Shown: positions 5,856-12,344 of the stretch, in pieces | How positions within the stretch are numbered: the first letter of the stretch is position 1 | Layout of the letters: each line of letters opens with the position of its first letter | Assembly (NCBI GenBank): GCA_043777755.1 | Contig: JAYWHK010000071.1 | Location: forward strand, 1 to 12,431 | Direction: 5' to 3' | DNA from: CANHEE01 sp043777755 | GTDB taxonomy: Bacteria > Bacteroidota > Bacteroidia > Chitinophagales > Saprospiraceae | Length of the DNA: 12,431 bases | Made by a program: the position numbers and the translations under genes | Notes under the pieces: model-generated | Databases searched by the model: none | Told to the model about the DNA's origin: nothing | What the model saw: the letters and a program-made list of their open reading frames with translations, nothing else

Positions 5856-7787
5856 ATGTTTCCATCAACCGTTCGCATTGCTCTTGTAGCGATTGCCTTT
5901 CCCTTTTTGCTATTGGCTCAAAATCAAACAACGCCAATACAGCACTTTTCTTTAAGTGAAATTTCGTCCGTTTCACCCATTGTTTTACCCGATTTAGATT
6001 TTGAAAAAATAAAAAAAGAAGATGCAAGCAAAACATTCGATGTACGGTTTGCTGCGCCTATACCATGCCTGATTTCTCCCGAAAAAGATGGTCAGTGGCA
6101 TGAAACAGCAGAAAAAAAAATCTGGCTTTGCAAAATTAAATCCAATAAAGCGGAAGGATTGAGCCTTCTGTTTCAGCATTTTTATCTACCAAAAGGGGCG
6201 ACATTAACCATTTTTTCACCTGATAAAAAACAAAGTTTAGGCGTTTTTGATGAAAAAAATAACAACAATGCGCAAACATTTTTGAGCAATGTTGTTTTAG
6301 GAGAAACGCTTGTTTTGCAATATGAAGAACTAAAAAGCAATCCAGACAAAGGCAGTTTCGAGGTTTTCAATGCTTATCATGTCTATAAAAAACACCTTCT
6401 AAATTTGCCTTCTACGCAAGAAAAAGAAAGTGCTGATAGAGGTGAAGAAAGGGTTAATTTTGGTTTTGGTGCAGCACAAAATTGTAACGTAAATATCAAT
6501 TGTCCGAGTGTAGATAGTACTTTGACAAAGGACATAAAGAGAGGCGTAGTTCGGATTACCATGGTTTTAAAAGAAGGTATGGGTTATTGTACGGGTACGC
6601 TTTTGAACAATACCGCAAAAGATGGAAAACCTTATATTTTGAGCGCATTTCACTGTGAAGATGGCTATACCCCTTACTACAATCTATGGAAATTTGATTT
6701 CCATTACGAATCACAAAACTGTAATAACCCGATACAAGAGCCTGTAAATCAATCTATTATAGGTTGTGTGAAAAGAAGTGGTTGGGTAAGCACCGATTTT
6801 TTACTGTTAGAATTAACAACACCGATTCACAATGGTTTAAATGCTTTTTACAATGGTTGGAACCGTAAAATAGAGCCGCCTGTAGGCAATACTTTCATGG
6901 TGCATCATGCAGCTGGCGACATTAAAAAATATACCGAAAGTAATTTTTTGACCTTGGTGTACAATCAAGCTATTCAGTGGAACAATATGGTTACGACACC
7001 AGCAAATTTTCATTTTCGGAACAAAGGAACGTTTGGCATCATAGAAGTTGGTTCGTCAGGTTGTGGACTTTTTAACCAAGATAAACAATTGGTGGCAAAT
7101 TTTAATGGTGGAGAATTTGATTTGTGCAACGTCAATGGCTTGTATTATGGGCGTTTGAGCAAATCTTGGGACGGAAACGGCACGCCACAAACTCGCTTGA
7201 AAGATTGGCTCGACCCTATCAATAGCGGAGTAATGGAAATGAATGGCGAAAACCACAACAATTATATTGTTCGTGGAAAAATGAACGACCCATTGAACAA
7301 AAATGCCACTTTCAAAATGGCGTTTGTCACCTACGACAGCACTTCACAAATCATTGATAATGATACACTTACGCTCAGTAAGAGTTTTGCAAGATTGATT
7401 TTACCAAGAGCAAAAAGCCTTTTGATTCAGCCTATAAAAAAAGGAATAGCTGGCGAATTTCTAAGTACTTCTGACTTGGTTTTGATGAGTAAACACATTT
7501 TAGGCGCACAACCTTTGACCGAATCTTGGCAGCTTTTTGCTGGTGATGTGAACCAAAGTGGTACAATTTCTATCGCAGATATTGTTGAATCTCGTAAAAT
7601 TATTTTAGGTTTGAAAAATACTTTTGAAAAACATACGCCTTGGTCTTTTCGCATTACCAACCTCAATATGCCCAATATTAATTTGCTTGGCAATGGCGGA
7701 ATCCGACTCAATAAACCATTTTTGCAAGACAGTCAAGTGGATTTTCAAGGTGTCCGAATTGGCGATGTGAATGGAAATGGGTATTGA
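5856..7787 (+). CDS. Secreted lysyl-endopeptidase-like serine protease with dockerin-like segment
   Basis: A 643-aa exported trypsin-fold (S1) protease resembling Achromobacter/Lysobacter lysyl endopeptidase. Residues 1-21 are a signal peptide (hydrophobic VAIAFPFLLLA, then Q). Residues ~50-190 form a prodomain-like region including the GLSLLFQHFYLPKGATLTIF beta segment. The protease domain (~205-453) shows CTGTLL, LSAFHC with His266, STDFLLLEL with Asp314, and VGSSGCGLF with Ser401, completing the triad; YGRLSKSW and RLKDWLDP close the domain as in lysyl endopeptidases. The usual family motif is GSSGS, so Cys403 is a variant. Residues ~537-590 match the dockerin-like repeat common in Bacteroidota (TSDLVLMSKHILG, GDVNQSGTISIADIVESRKIILG), and the protein ends at IGDVNGNGY. 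Unlike the other two secreted proteins here there is no T9SS sorting domain, so the C-terminus may be truncated, or the protein is released another way. Substrate specificity is inferred only. Confidence 0.87.
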   Translation: MFPSTVRIALVAIAFPFLLLAQNQTTPIQHFSLSEISSVSPIVLPDLDFEKIKKEDASKTFDVRFAAPIPCLISPEKDGQWHETAEKKIWLCKIKSNKAEGLSLLFQHFYLPKGATLTIFSPDKKQSLGVFDEKNNNNAQTFLSNVVLGETLVLQYEELKSNPDKGSFEVFNAYHVYKKHLLNLPSTQEKESADRGEERVNFGFGAAQNCNVNINCPSVDSTLTKDIKRGVVRITMVLKEGMGYCTGTLLNNTAKDGKPYILSAFHCEDGYTPYYNLWKFDFHYESQNCNNPIQEPVNQSIIGCVKRSGWVSTDFLLLELTTPIHNGLNAFYNGWNRKIEPPVGNTFMVHHAAGDIKKYTESNFLTLVYNQAIQWNNMVTTPANFHFRNKGTFGIIEVGSSGCGLFNQDKQLVANFNGGEFDLCNVNGLYYGRLSKSWDGNGTPQTRLKDWLDPINSGVMEMNGENHNNYIVRGKMNDPLNKNATFKMAFVTYDSTSQIIDNDTLTLSKSFARLILPRAKSLLIQPIKKGIAGEFLSTSDLVLMSKHILGAQPLTESWQLFAGDVNQSGTISIADIVESRKIILGLKNTFEKHTPWSFRITNLNMPNINLLGNGGIRLNKPFLQDSQVDFQGVRIGDVNGNGY

Positions 7788-7799
7788 TTTTCACTCTTT

Positions 7800-7910
7800 T
7801 TATTTTTTTTCTTTTTGGTGTTTTTTTGCCAAACTGATGTTTTCTTTGTAAGTTTGAGCAAAGGAGCTTGTTGCGAAAAGAATGAAAATAAATGAATATA
7901 GTTTTTGCAT
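7800..7910 (-). pseudogene. 36-codon signal-peptide ORF, probable remnant of a secreted protein gene
   Basis: Reading leftward from ATG at 7910, 36 codons end at TAA 7800-7802. The product has a textbook Bacteroidota signal peptide, MQKLYSFIFILFATSSFAQ (cleavage after SFA), then only 17 mature residues beginning TYKENISLAKKH before a lysine-rich end. The mature start recalls secreted DUF1684-type proteins (YKEEI...R..), but the match is too short to assert. A signal peptide with almost nothing to export suggests a gene that lost its 3' end; the stop lies 12 bases from the end of the convergent protease gene. A genuine secreted micropeptide is the alternative. Confidence 0.5.
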
Positions 7911-7920
7911 GATGAGTTTT

Positions 7921-7979
7921 TTAATCACGAATTTTTGTGTTGCGAATTTTTAATCACGAATTTACACGGATTGCACGAA
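7921..7979. repeat. Short direct repeats of TTAATCACGAATTT
   Basis: TTAATCACGAATTT occurs exactly at 7921-7934 and 7950-7963 (period 29), with related CGAATTT and GCACGAAT pieces between and after. The wording resembles the CACGAATT repeats seen between genes of many Bacteroidota. It has no coding potential. Confidence 0.6.
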
Positions 7980-8203
7980 TTTTTTAAACAAACAAATTTA
8001 ATGGATAATACTTAATTTTGAAAAAATATATACGTGGTTTAACGAATATTTAATAAATAATTGTGATTTTTTTGAAAAAATATCATTCGCAAATGTAAAA
8101 CATTAATTTATTTTATTATAAAAAATAAATTATGTAATTAATTTAAAATGAAATATTAATAAATATTTTTTCATTAAATAAATAGATAAAAAATTGAATT
8201 ACG
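7980..8203. other. A/T-rich gene-free stretch
   Basis: I see no credible ORF, RNA or promoter here. The only structure is an all-A/T inverted repeat, AATTTATTTT (8105-8114) with AAAATAAATT (8122-8131), which could melt or curve but is not distinctive in such A/T-rich DNA. Confidence 0.5.
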
Positions 8204-8320
8204 ATGTCACAAAAGCTAAAAAATAAGGTTTGGAAATACTTTACTTGGGCTAAGAAATCCTGCAACTTTGCAGTAGATAACATTTTAGTCATACTTCAAG
8301 TTTTGGTTTCGCGCCGGTAA
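8204..8320 (+). CDS. Possible 38-aa small protein
   Basis: ATG at 8204 opens 38 codons to TAA at 8318-8320. It follows an A-rich stretch typical of starts in this genome. The predicted peptide has a basic, tryptophan-containing first half (MSQKLKNKVWKYFTWAKK) and a hydrophobic second half (NILVILQVLV) ending SRR, an amphipathic or membrane-active pattern. Codon use is atypical of neighbours (AAG, CGC, CGG and TCC are over-used), which argues against a normal gene. The stop codon sits inside the left arm of the following hairpin. I do not recognise a family. Alternatives: a leader peptide, a type I toxin-like peptide, or chance within an RNA gene. Confidence 0.3.
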   Translation: MSQKLKNKVWKYFTWAKKSCNFAVDNILVILQVLVSRR

Positions 8321-8350
8321 GAACAAAAGAGTTCTGCCGGCTCTTTTTTT
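8313..8350 (+). terminator. Intrinsic terminator with two competing hairpins
   Basis: Two stems share bases. One pairs GCCGG (8313-8317) with CCGGC (8337-8341) and GAAC with GTTC inside. The other pairs AAAAGAG (8325-8331) with CTCTTTT (8341-8347). An eight-T run follows from 8344. The downstream T-run exists only on the + strand, so a rightward transcript ends here. The nearest upstream candidate is the 38-codon ORF, or a short RNA starting near a weak CAACTTTG element at 8263-8270. Confidence 0.6.
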
Positions 8351-8357
8351 TAGAATA

Positions 8358-8379
8358 GACGGAAGCTCCAGCTTGCGTC
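8358..8379. repeat. REP-like palindrome GACGGAAGCT / AGCTTGCGTC
   Basis: Ten-base arms at 8358-8367 and 8370-8379 are complementary with one mismatch around a 2-base centre. Its design (short C/G-containing arms, tiny centre) matches the palindromes at 5399 and 12281 though the sequence differs. Confidence 0.55.
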
Positions 8380-8387
8380 ATAACCAC

Positions 8388-8420
8388 AAAAAAAATGCCT
8401 ACGCTGTTGACACGTAGGCA
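8388..8420 (-). terminator. Intrinsic terminator on the minus strand with no annotated gene
   Basis: TGCCTACG (8396-8403) and CGTAGGCA (8413-8420) form a perfect 8-bp stem with a 9-base loop. Reading leftward, the stem is followed by eight Ts (the A-run 8388-8395), a canonical intrinsic terminator. No leftward gene lies upstream of it for several kilobases, so it implies a leftward non-coding transcript or a decayed gene within about 8420-8890. Confidence 0.65.
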
Positions 8421-8954
8421 ATTCGCAAAAATTCATAGGATTATAAAATGCGGAAGCCATACAGGGTATGTTCATTTCGACATTCTACTAACATATATAT
8501 ACATAAAAATATGTTACAATTAAGATGTAAGACGATAATTTTTACTCGATTTCTTTCCGAAGTGTAACATCAGATACACGACAAAATGAGCAACTTATAG
8601 CCATACAAGTTGGTTAGTACACAAAAGTGTACAAATAAAATTGGTTGATGGAAAATTGGTCTGTGGAATATTTAATTTATGAAATCACATAAATTAGCTA
8701 AAAAAATGCGGTAATTGGTGAAGTACATTTATCTTTGTACTGGAAGCGAAAATAGCACGGGAAATGCTTCGCTTTGATAACGGTACAAATGTACAAGCAA
8801 TTTTTTTATTTTCCAAATTTTCATATTTTTATTTTTATTATATTAAATATTTTAATAATATTAAAAATAATTATAATATGTATTTTTTAATCTTAAAATG
8901 CTAACAATCAATATTTTACAAAACAAGTTTTTTCCCAAATTAACAATATGTTAT
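8421..8954. other. Gene-free region upstream of the CotH gene
   Basis: No ORF here is convincing on either strand. It holds three palindromes with GTACA...TGTAC ends (8617-8632, 8723-8740, 8783-8794), one -7-like promoter element (8730-8737), an imperfect hairpin AAGCGAA (8744-8750) with TTCGCTT (8768-8774), and a run of 57 bases with no G or C (8823-8879) just before the CotH leader. Confidence 0.6.
8723..8740 (+). promoter_or_regulatory. Candidate promoter overlapped by a GTACATT/TTTGTAC palindrome
   Basis: TATCTTTG at 8730-8737 matches the Bacteroidota -7 element and is identical to the one before the Rpn gene; TTGG at 8715-8718 is a poorly spaced -33 candidate. The element lies inside a near-palindrome with GTACA ends, so a dimeric regulator bound there would block it. 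It is about 220 bases before the CotH start at 8955 and could drive it or a short RNA. Confidence 0.45.
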
Positions 8955-10466
8955 ATGAAAAAAAATTTATTTTATTTTTTGACTTTCCTTTCTTTTACCG
9001 TTTCTGCCCAGATAAAAAGCTTATATGACGATACAAAAGTGAGTTCTGTATTTATAACGATGAATACGGATTCTTTGGCAAAATTACTAAATCCTCAAAA
9101 CAGTGAATCCAATCATTACTATCCTGTGCGTTTTGTTTTTGATGATGGCGTAAAAAAAGACACCATTCAAAAAGTTGGTTTTCGCTTGCGTGGCAATACT
9201 TCTCGAAGCAGTGCAAAAAAGTCTTTCAAAGTAAGTTTTAATGAATTTGATGATACGTTGAAATATCAAGGTGTTAAAAAGCTAAACTTAAACGGTTCTC
9301 ACAACGACCCGACAATGATTCGTGAGAAGTTGTATTATGATATTTGGAACAAAACGAACAATCCTCGCCGTCGTGTCAATTTGGTGCGTTTGTATGTCAA
9401 TAAAGAGTTCAAAGGCGTTTATACCAACATCGAAGAAATCGACAAAGAGTGGCTTGGTGACGTGTACAAAGAGAAAAAAGGAAACCTTTACAAATGTACA
9501 TATCCTGCGGATTTAGCCTACATTTCTGACAACCAAATTTCTTATAAAAACATAAAAAACAATCCACTTACACGTGCTTATGACTTGGTAACGAATGAAA
9601 CCTTAGACGATTACAGCGATTTGGTGACTTTAATCAAGACCATCAATTTGCCTGTTGATGCAGATTATCCCAAGAAAATCAACGCTGTTTTGAACGTTGA
9701 AAGTGTGATGAAAAGCTATGCGATTGAGGTCGCTCTGGGTCATTGGGACAATTATGGCTACAATAAAAACAATTATTTTTTGTATAACAATCTAAAAACA
9801 AAGAAATTTGAGTTTATTTCGTATGATGCGGACAATGTAATTGGCGTAGATTGGTTGAATCAAGATTGGGCGATACGTAACATCTATAAGTGGTTGCCAA
9901 CTTCAACCAACGAAAAACGTCCTTTGATTTCAAAACTCATGCAAGTTCCAGAATTTAAGACGCAATATTCTAATTTTATCAATGATTTGACCAAAAAAGT
10001 AACGCATCCTGATAGTATTTTTCCTCGGGTAGATTTTTTGCATGATTTGATAAAAACAGCGGCTTACGAGGATAAATACAAAGGTTTGGATTATGGCTAC
10101 ACGAATACTTCTTGGGAAAATGGTTTTACCAAAAAAGTAGATGGTCACACGCCTTACGGCGTAAAACCTTTTTTTACAAAAAGATATACTTCTACGGTAG
10201 CACAAGTGATTGTAAAAACCATTGACAATCAAGAAGATAGCAATATAATTGTTTTTCCAAATCCTACGAACCAAACGCTTTTTATAAAAAATGGAAGTGG
10301 TCAAAACGTTGATTTTGTAGAAATTTTAGACTTGAATGGACAAGTTTTAAGTAAAAAAACAAGCGATAATCAGATTGACGTGGCAGAACTCCAAGCTGGT
10401 TTTTATTTTTTAAAAATGAAAATGAGCAACGGTAGGGTAGTGCAGCGTTCTTTTGTAAAAATATAA
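8955..10466 (+). CDS. Secreted CotH kinase family protein with T9SS sorting domain
   Basis: A 503-aa secreted protein of the CotH family (PF08757), related to spore-coat kinase CotH and distantly to Fam20C. Start chosen at 8955 because MKKNLFYFLTFLSFTVSAQ is a clear signal peptide; a frame opening at 8898 adds 19 unlikely residues. CotH hallmarks appear in order: FRLRGNTSR (76-84) and KKSFKVSF (88-95), LNLNGSHNDPTMIREKL (110-126), YTNIEEIDKEWL (156-167), GNLYK (176-180), GHWDNYGYNKNNYFLY (262-277) and ISYDADN (288-294), the last two probably forming the ATP/metal site. Residues ~430-503 are a T9SS type A sorting domain (VFPNPTNQ ... DLNGQVL ... LQAGFYFLKM ... SFVKI). Known CotH proteins phosphorylate secreted proteins; the substrate here, and the ATP source outside the cell, are unknown. 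The next gene starts 12 bases on, so co-transcription is likely. Confidence 0.9.
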   Translation: MKKNLFYFLTFLSFTVSAQIKSLYDDTKVSSVFITMNTDSLAKLLNPQNSESNHYYPVRFVFDDGVKKDTIQKVGFRLRGNTSRSSAKKSFKVSFNEFDDTLKYQGVKKLNLNGSHNDPTMIREKLYYDIWNKTNNPRRRVNLVRLYVNKEFKGVYTNIEEIDKEWLGDVYKEKKGNLYKCTYPADLAYISDNQISYKNIKNNPLTRAYDLVTNETLDDYSDLVTLIKTINLPVDADYPKKINAVLNVESVMKSYAIEVALGHWDNYGYNKNNYFLYNNLKTKKFEFISYDADNVIGVDWLNQDWAIRNIYKWLPTSTNEKRPLISKLMQVPEFKTQYSNFINDLTKKVTHPDSIFPRVDFLHDLIKTAAYEDKYKGLDYGYTNTSWENGFTKKVDGHTPYGVKPFFTKRYTSTVAQVIVKTIDNQEDSNIIVFPNPTNQTLFIKNGSGQNVDFVEILDLNGQVLSKKTSDNQIDVAELQAGFYFLKMKMSNGRVVQRSFVKI

Positions 10467-10478
10467 AACATCAAAACA

Positions 10479-11519
10479 ATGAAAAAAATAATTTACCTCT
10501 TTTTAGTTGCGCTAATAACAAGCAATTGTAACAATGTTACAGCGACGAAAGACACTTCCAAACAAGAAAAAATGGATTATGCCATCGTGATTCACGGTGG
10601 TGTTGGGACGATTCTGCGTGCTGACACTTCTCCCGAAAAAGAAGCTGCTTACACGCAAGCACTCAACGAAGCATTGACAATTGGCGAAAATATCTTGAAA
10701 AATGGAGGGACATCTATGGACGGTGTTACGGCAACCATCAAATATTTGGAAGATTGTCCTTTGTTTAATGCTGGAAAAGGTGCGGTATTCACTGCCGAAG
10801 GCAAAAATGAATTGGACGCTTCTATTATGGACGGTCAAACGCAAAAAGCAGGCGCAATTGGTGGTGTTCAAACCATTAAAAATCCAATTACGTTGGCTCG
10901 TGCGGTAATGGAAAAATCACCTCATGTGATGCTTACTGGTCGTGGTGCAGAACAATTTGCGGCATTAAACGGCATCGAAATCGTTGATCCCAAGTATTTT
11001 TTTACTGAAATGCGTTGGAATACGTATCTTCGAGCAAAAGCCGAAGACGAGCAAAAACAAAAGGAACAAAAAGAAATCATAGAAAAAACCAAAAATATTG
11101 ATAAGAAATTCGGTACGGTTGGTTGTGTTTGTTTGGATAAAAATGGCAATATTGCGGCTGGAACTTCTACAGGAGGAATGACTTACAAAAAGTGGAATCG
11201 TATCGGTGATGCGCCAATTATTGGGGCAGGAACGTATGCTGACAACAATTCTTGTGGTGTTTCTTGCACTGGACATGGCGAATATTTTATCCGATATACC
11301 GTCGCAAGAGATGTTTGTGCTTTGGTAGAATACAAAGGAATGAGCGTTGAAAAAGCCGCAGATTATGTCATCAACGAGAAGCTGAAATCAAAAGGCGGCG
11401 AAGGTGGTTTGATTGCGCTTGATGCAAAAGGAAACGTTGCAATGTCTTTTAATCAAGAAGGAATGTACCGTGGCTATGCCAAAAGCAATGGTGACAGAAA
11501 AGTGGCAATTTTTAAATAA
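10479..11519 (+). CDS. Isoaspartyl peptidase / L-asparaginase (plant-type, Ntn hydrolase), exported
   Basis: A 346-aa N-terminal-nucleophile hydrolase of the IaaA/plant asparaginase family, which self-cleaves into two subunits and removes beta-aspartyl (isoaspartyl) residues from dipeptides or hydrolyses asparagine. The new N-terminus is Thr213 in FGTVGCVCLD. Other family motifs: IHGGVGT (38-44), NAGKGAVFTAEGKNELDASIMDG (97-119), TSTGGM (229-234), RIGDAPIIGAGTYAD (241-255) with Arg241 and Asp244, and the substrate-binding TGHGE (264-268). Residues 1-17 look like a signal or lipoprotein peptide (KKIIYLFLVALITSNC). Cys17 is a candidate lipidation site, though TSN before it is not a canonical lipobox. 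The lysine/glutamate-rich linker 186-210 ahead of Thr213 is typical of the processed junction. Homologues are often cytoplasmic; export implies a periplasmic or surface role. It follows the CotH gene by 12 bases. Confidence 0.92.
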   Translation: MKKIIYLFLVALITSNCNNVTATKDTSKQEKMDYAIVIHGGVGTILRADTSPEKEAAYTQALNEALTIGENILKNGGTSMDGVTATIKYLEDCPLFNAGKGAVFTAEGKNELDASIMDGQTQKAGAIGGVQTIKNPITLARAVMEKSPHVMLTGRGAEQFAALNGIEIVDPKYFFTEMRWNTYLRAKAEDEQKQKEQKEIIEKTKNIDKKFGTVGCVCLDKNGNIAAGTSTGGMTYKKWNRIGDAPIIGAGTYADNNSCGVSCTGHGEYFIRYTVARDVCALVEYKGMSVEKAADYVINEKLKSKGGEGGLIALDAKGNVAMSFNQEGMYRGYAKSNGDRKVAIFK

Positions 11520-11682
11520 AATAGAGTGATAAGTGGTTGTTTTTTTTTAGTTGTTTAATGTTTGGAGTTGTTTGAAATGGTTCTAATTAATTGAGAATCA
11601 AAACAATACAACAATTAAAATTATTAACAAACTTTTAAAACCGTGTAGTAAGTCAGTATATTATAATATTTTTATTTTGTGT

Positions 11683-11726
11683 ACTAAAAAAGCTCGTCTT
11701 TCAACTGAAAGACGAGCTTTTTTAGT
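11683..11726. terminator. Strong bidirectional intrinsic terminator
   Basis: Perfect 21-base arms (11683-11703 and 11706-11726), with core AGCTCGTCTTTCA, give an A-run on the left and a T-run on the right, so the same hairpin can end both the rightward CotH/asparaginase transcript and the leftward YceI transcript. It lies 4 bases from the YceI stop. The 163 bases between the asparaginase stop and this hairpin contain nothing else I can identify. Confidence 0.9.
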
Positions 11727-11730
11727 AATT

Positions 11731-12264
11731 TTACTGCACTTCAAATTCAAAACTTACTGGTACTAAATCTTTTGGGCCGTCACCTGTAAATTCGTGGTCA
11801 CGACGATTGACTGTTCCTATTCCTTTGATTTTCAACGTTTTACCTTCTTTTGAAGTATTGAAAGTCAAGGTGACTGGACGAGCAATGTCACGCAGAGTCA
11901 AAGTGGCAACAGCGGAGTATTCGTTGTCTTTAACTTTTGTTGCGCCATTTACACGTAAAGTTGCTTTTGGAAATTTTTTGATGTAAAAATAATCTGTTTT
12001 CTTTTTTACATTTTTTTCGAGTTCTCTCCAAGAACAATCTAAGCTGCTCATGTCAAGTTCCGCTTCGACTTGTAGTTTTTCAATGGCATCTTCTTTGATG
12101 TCGCATTGATTAAATTTCCATCTGCCAACCTTAAAATCGCTTTTCATTCCTGCGTCTGTCGTGAAAGTGATTGAGCCAGGGTTGTTTGCAGCATCGTAAA
12201 TGCCAACAAAAGAGCTAAGGAATGTAGCCAAAGCTACGAAAATAATAATTGATAACTTTTTCAT
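11731..12264 (-). CDS. YceI family secreted lipocalin-like protein
   Basis: A 177-aa YceI-family protein (PF04264), complete. Family members fold as an extended lipocalin-like beta-barrel that binds polyisoprenoid or fatty-amide lipids; many are periplasmic and stress- or redox-linked, but the ligand here is not known. Residues 1-~22 form a signal peptide (KKLSIIIFVALATFLSSFVG). The mature part shows family features in order: SITFTTDAGM (31-40), FKVGRWKFN early in the barrel, LDMSSLDCSW (70-79), the DYFYIKKFPKATLRV segment (90-105), which is the YceI 'D.FF...KFP.a.f' signature, then ATLTLRDIARPVTLTF and KIKGIGTVNRRDHEF near the end. One cysteine pair (54, 77) could form a disulfide. It stands alone, converging on the asparaginase gene, with its own terminator. 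Confidence 0.92.
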   Translation of the reverse strand: MKKLSIIIFVALATFLSSFVGIYDAANNPGSITFTTDAGMKSDFKVGRWKFNQCDIKEDAIEKLQVEAELDMSSLDCSWRELEKNVKKKTDYFYIKKFPKATLRVNGATKVKDNEYSAVATLTLRDIARPVTLTFNTSKEGKTLKIKGIGTVNRRDHEFTGDGPKDLVPVSFEFEVQ

Positions 12265-12280
12265 AATTAATTGATTTGGA

Positions 12281-12344
12281 GTTCGGGTTTTAACCTGAAC
12301 AGTTTTATAGATTGATAATTGTTTTTTTGTGCGGACTAAAGTCC
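12281..12344. repeat. Two REP-like palindromes upstream of the YceI gene
   Basis: A 20-base near-palindrome at 12281-12300 (arms GTTCGGGTT and AACCTGAAC, one wobble) lies 16 bases before the YceI start, in its leader. A second, GGACT-AA-AGTCC at 12333-12344, is perfect. Both have the form of intergenic palindromes scattered in many genomes; the first could also be an operator or leader hairpin. I see no clear TAnnTTTG promoter for YceI in 12265-12431. Confidence 0.6.

Noticed and set aside
8354..8482. 41-codon leftward ORF (MNIPCMAS...) over the orphan terminator
   Set aside because: It reads straight through the terminator stem, T-run and REP-like palindrome; the peptide has no recognisable pattern.
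8524..8690. Leftward open frame ending in ...GKKSSKNYRLTS, considered as a decayed coding sequence
   Set aside because: It is interrupted by a stop, lacks a start, and I recognise no family; chance cannot be excluded.
7788..8897. Search for tRNA, tmRNA or insertion-sequence ends in the long spacer
   Set aside because: No T-arm GTTCRA pattern in a cloverleaf context, no paired terminal inverted repeats with target duplications, and no transposase frame.
9930..10304. 124-codon ORF antisense to the CotH gene
   Set aside because: Overlaps conserved CotH and T9SS-domain codons; the composition is typical of an antisense frame in A/T-rich DNA.
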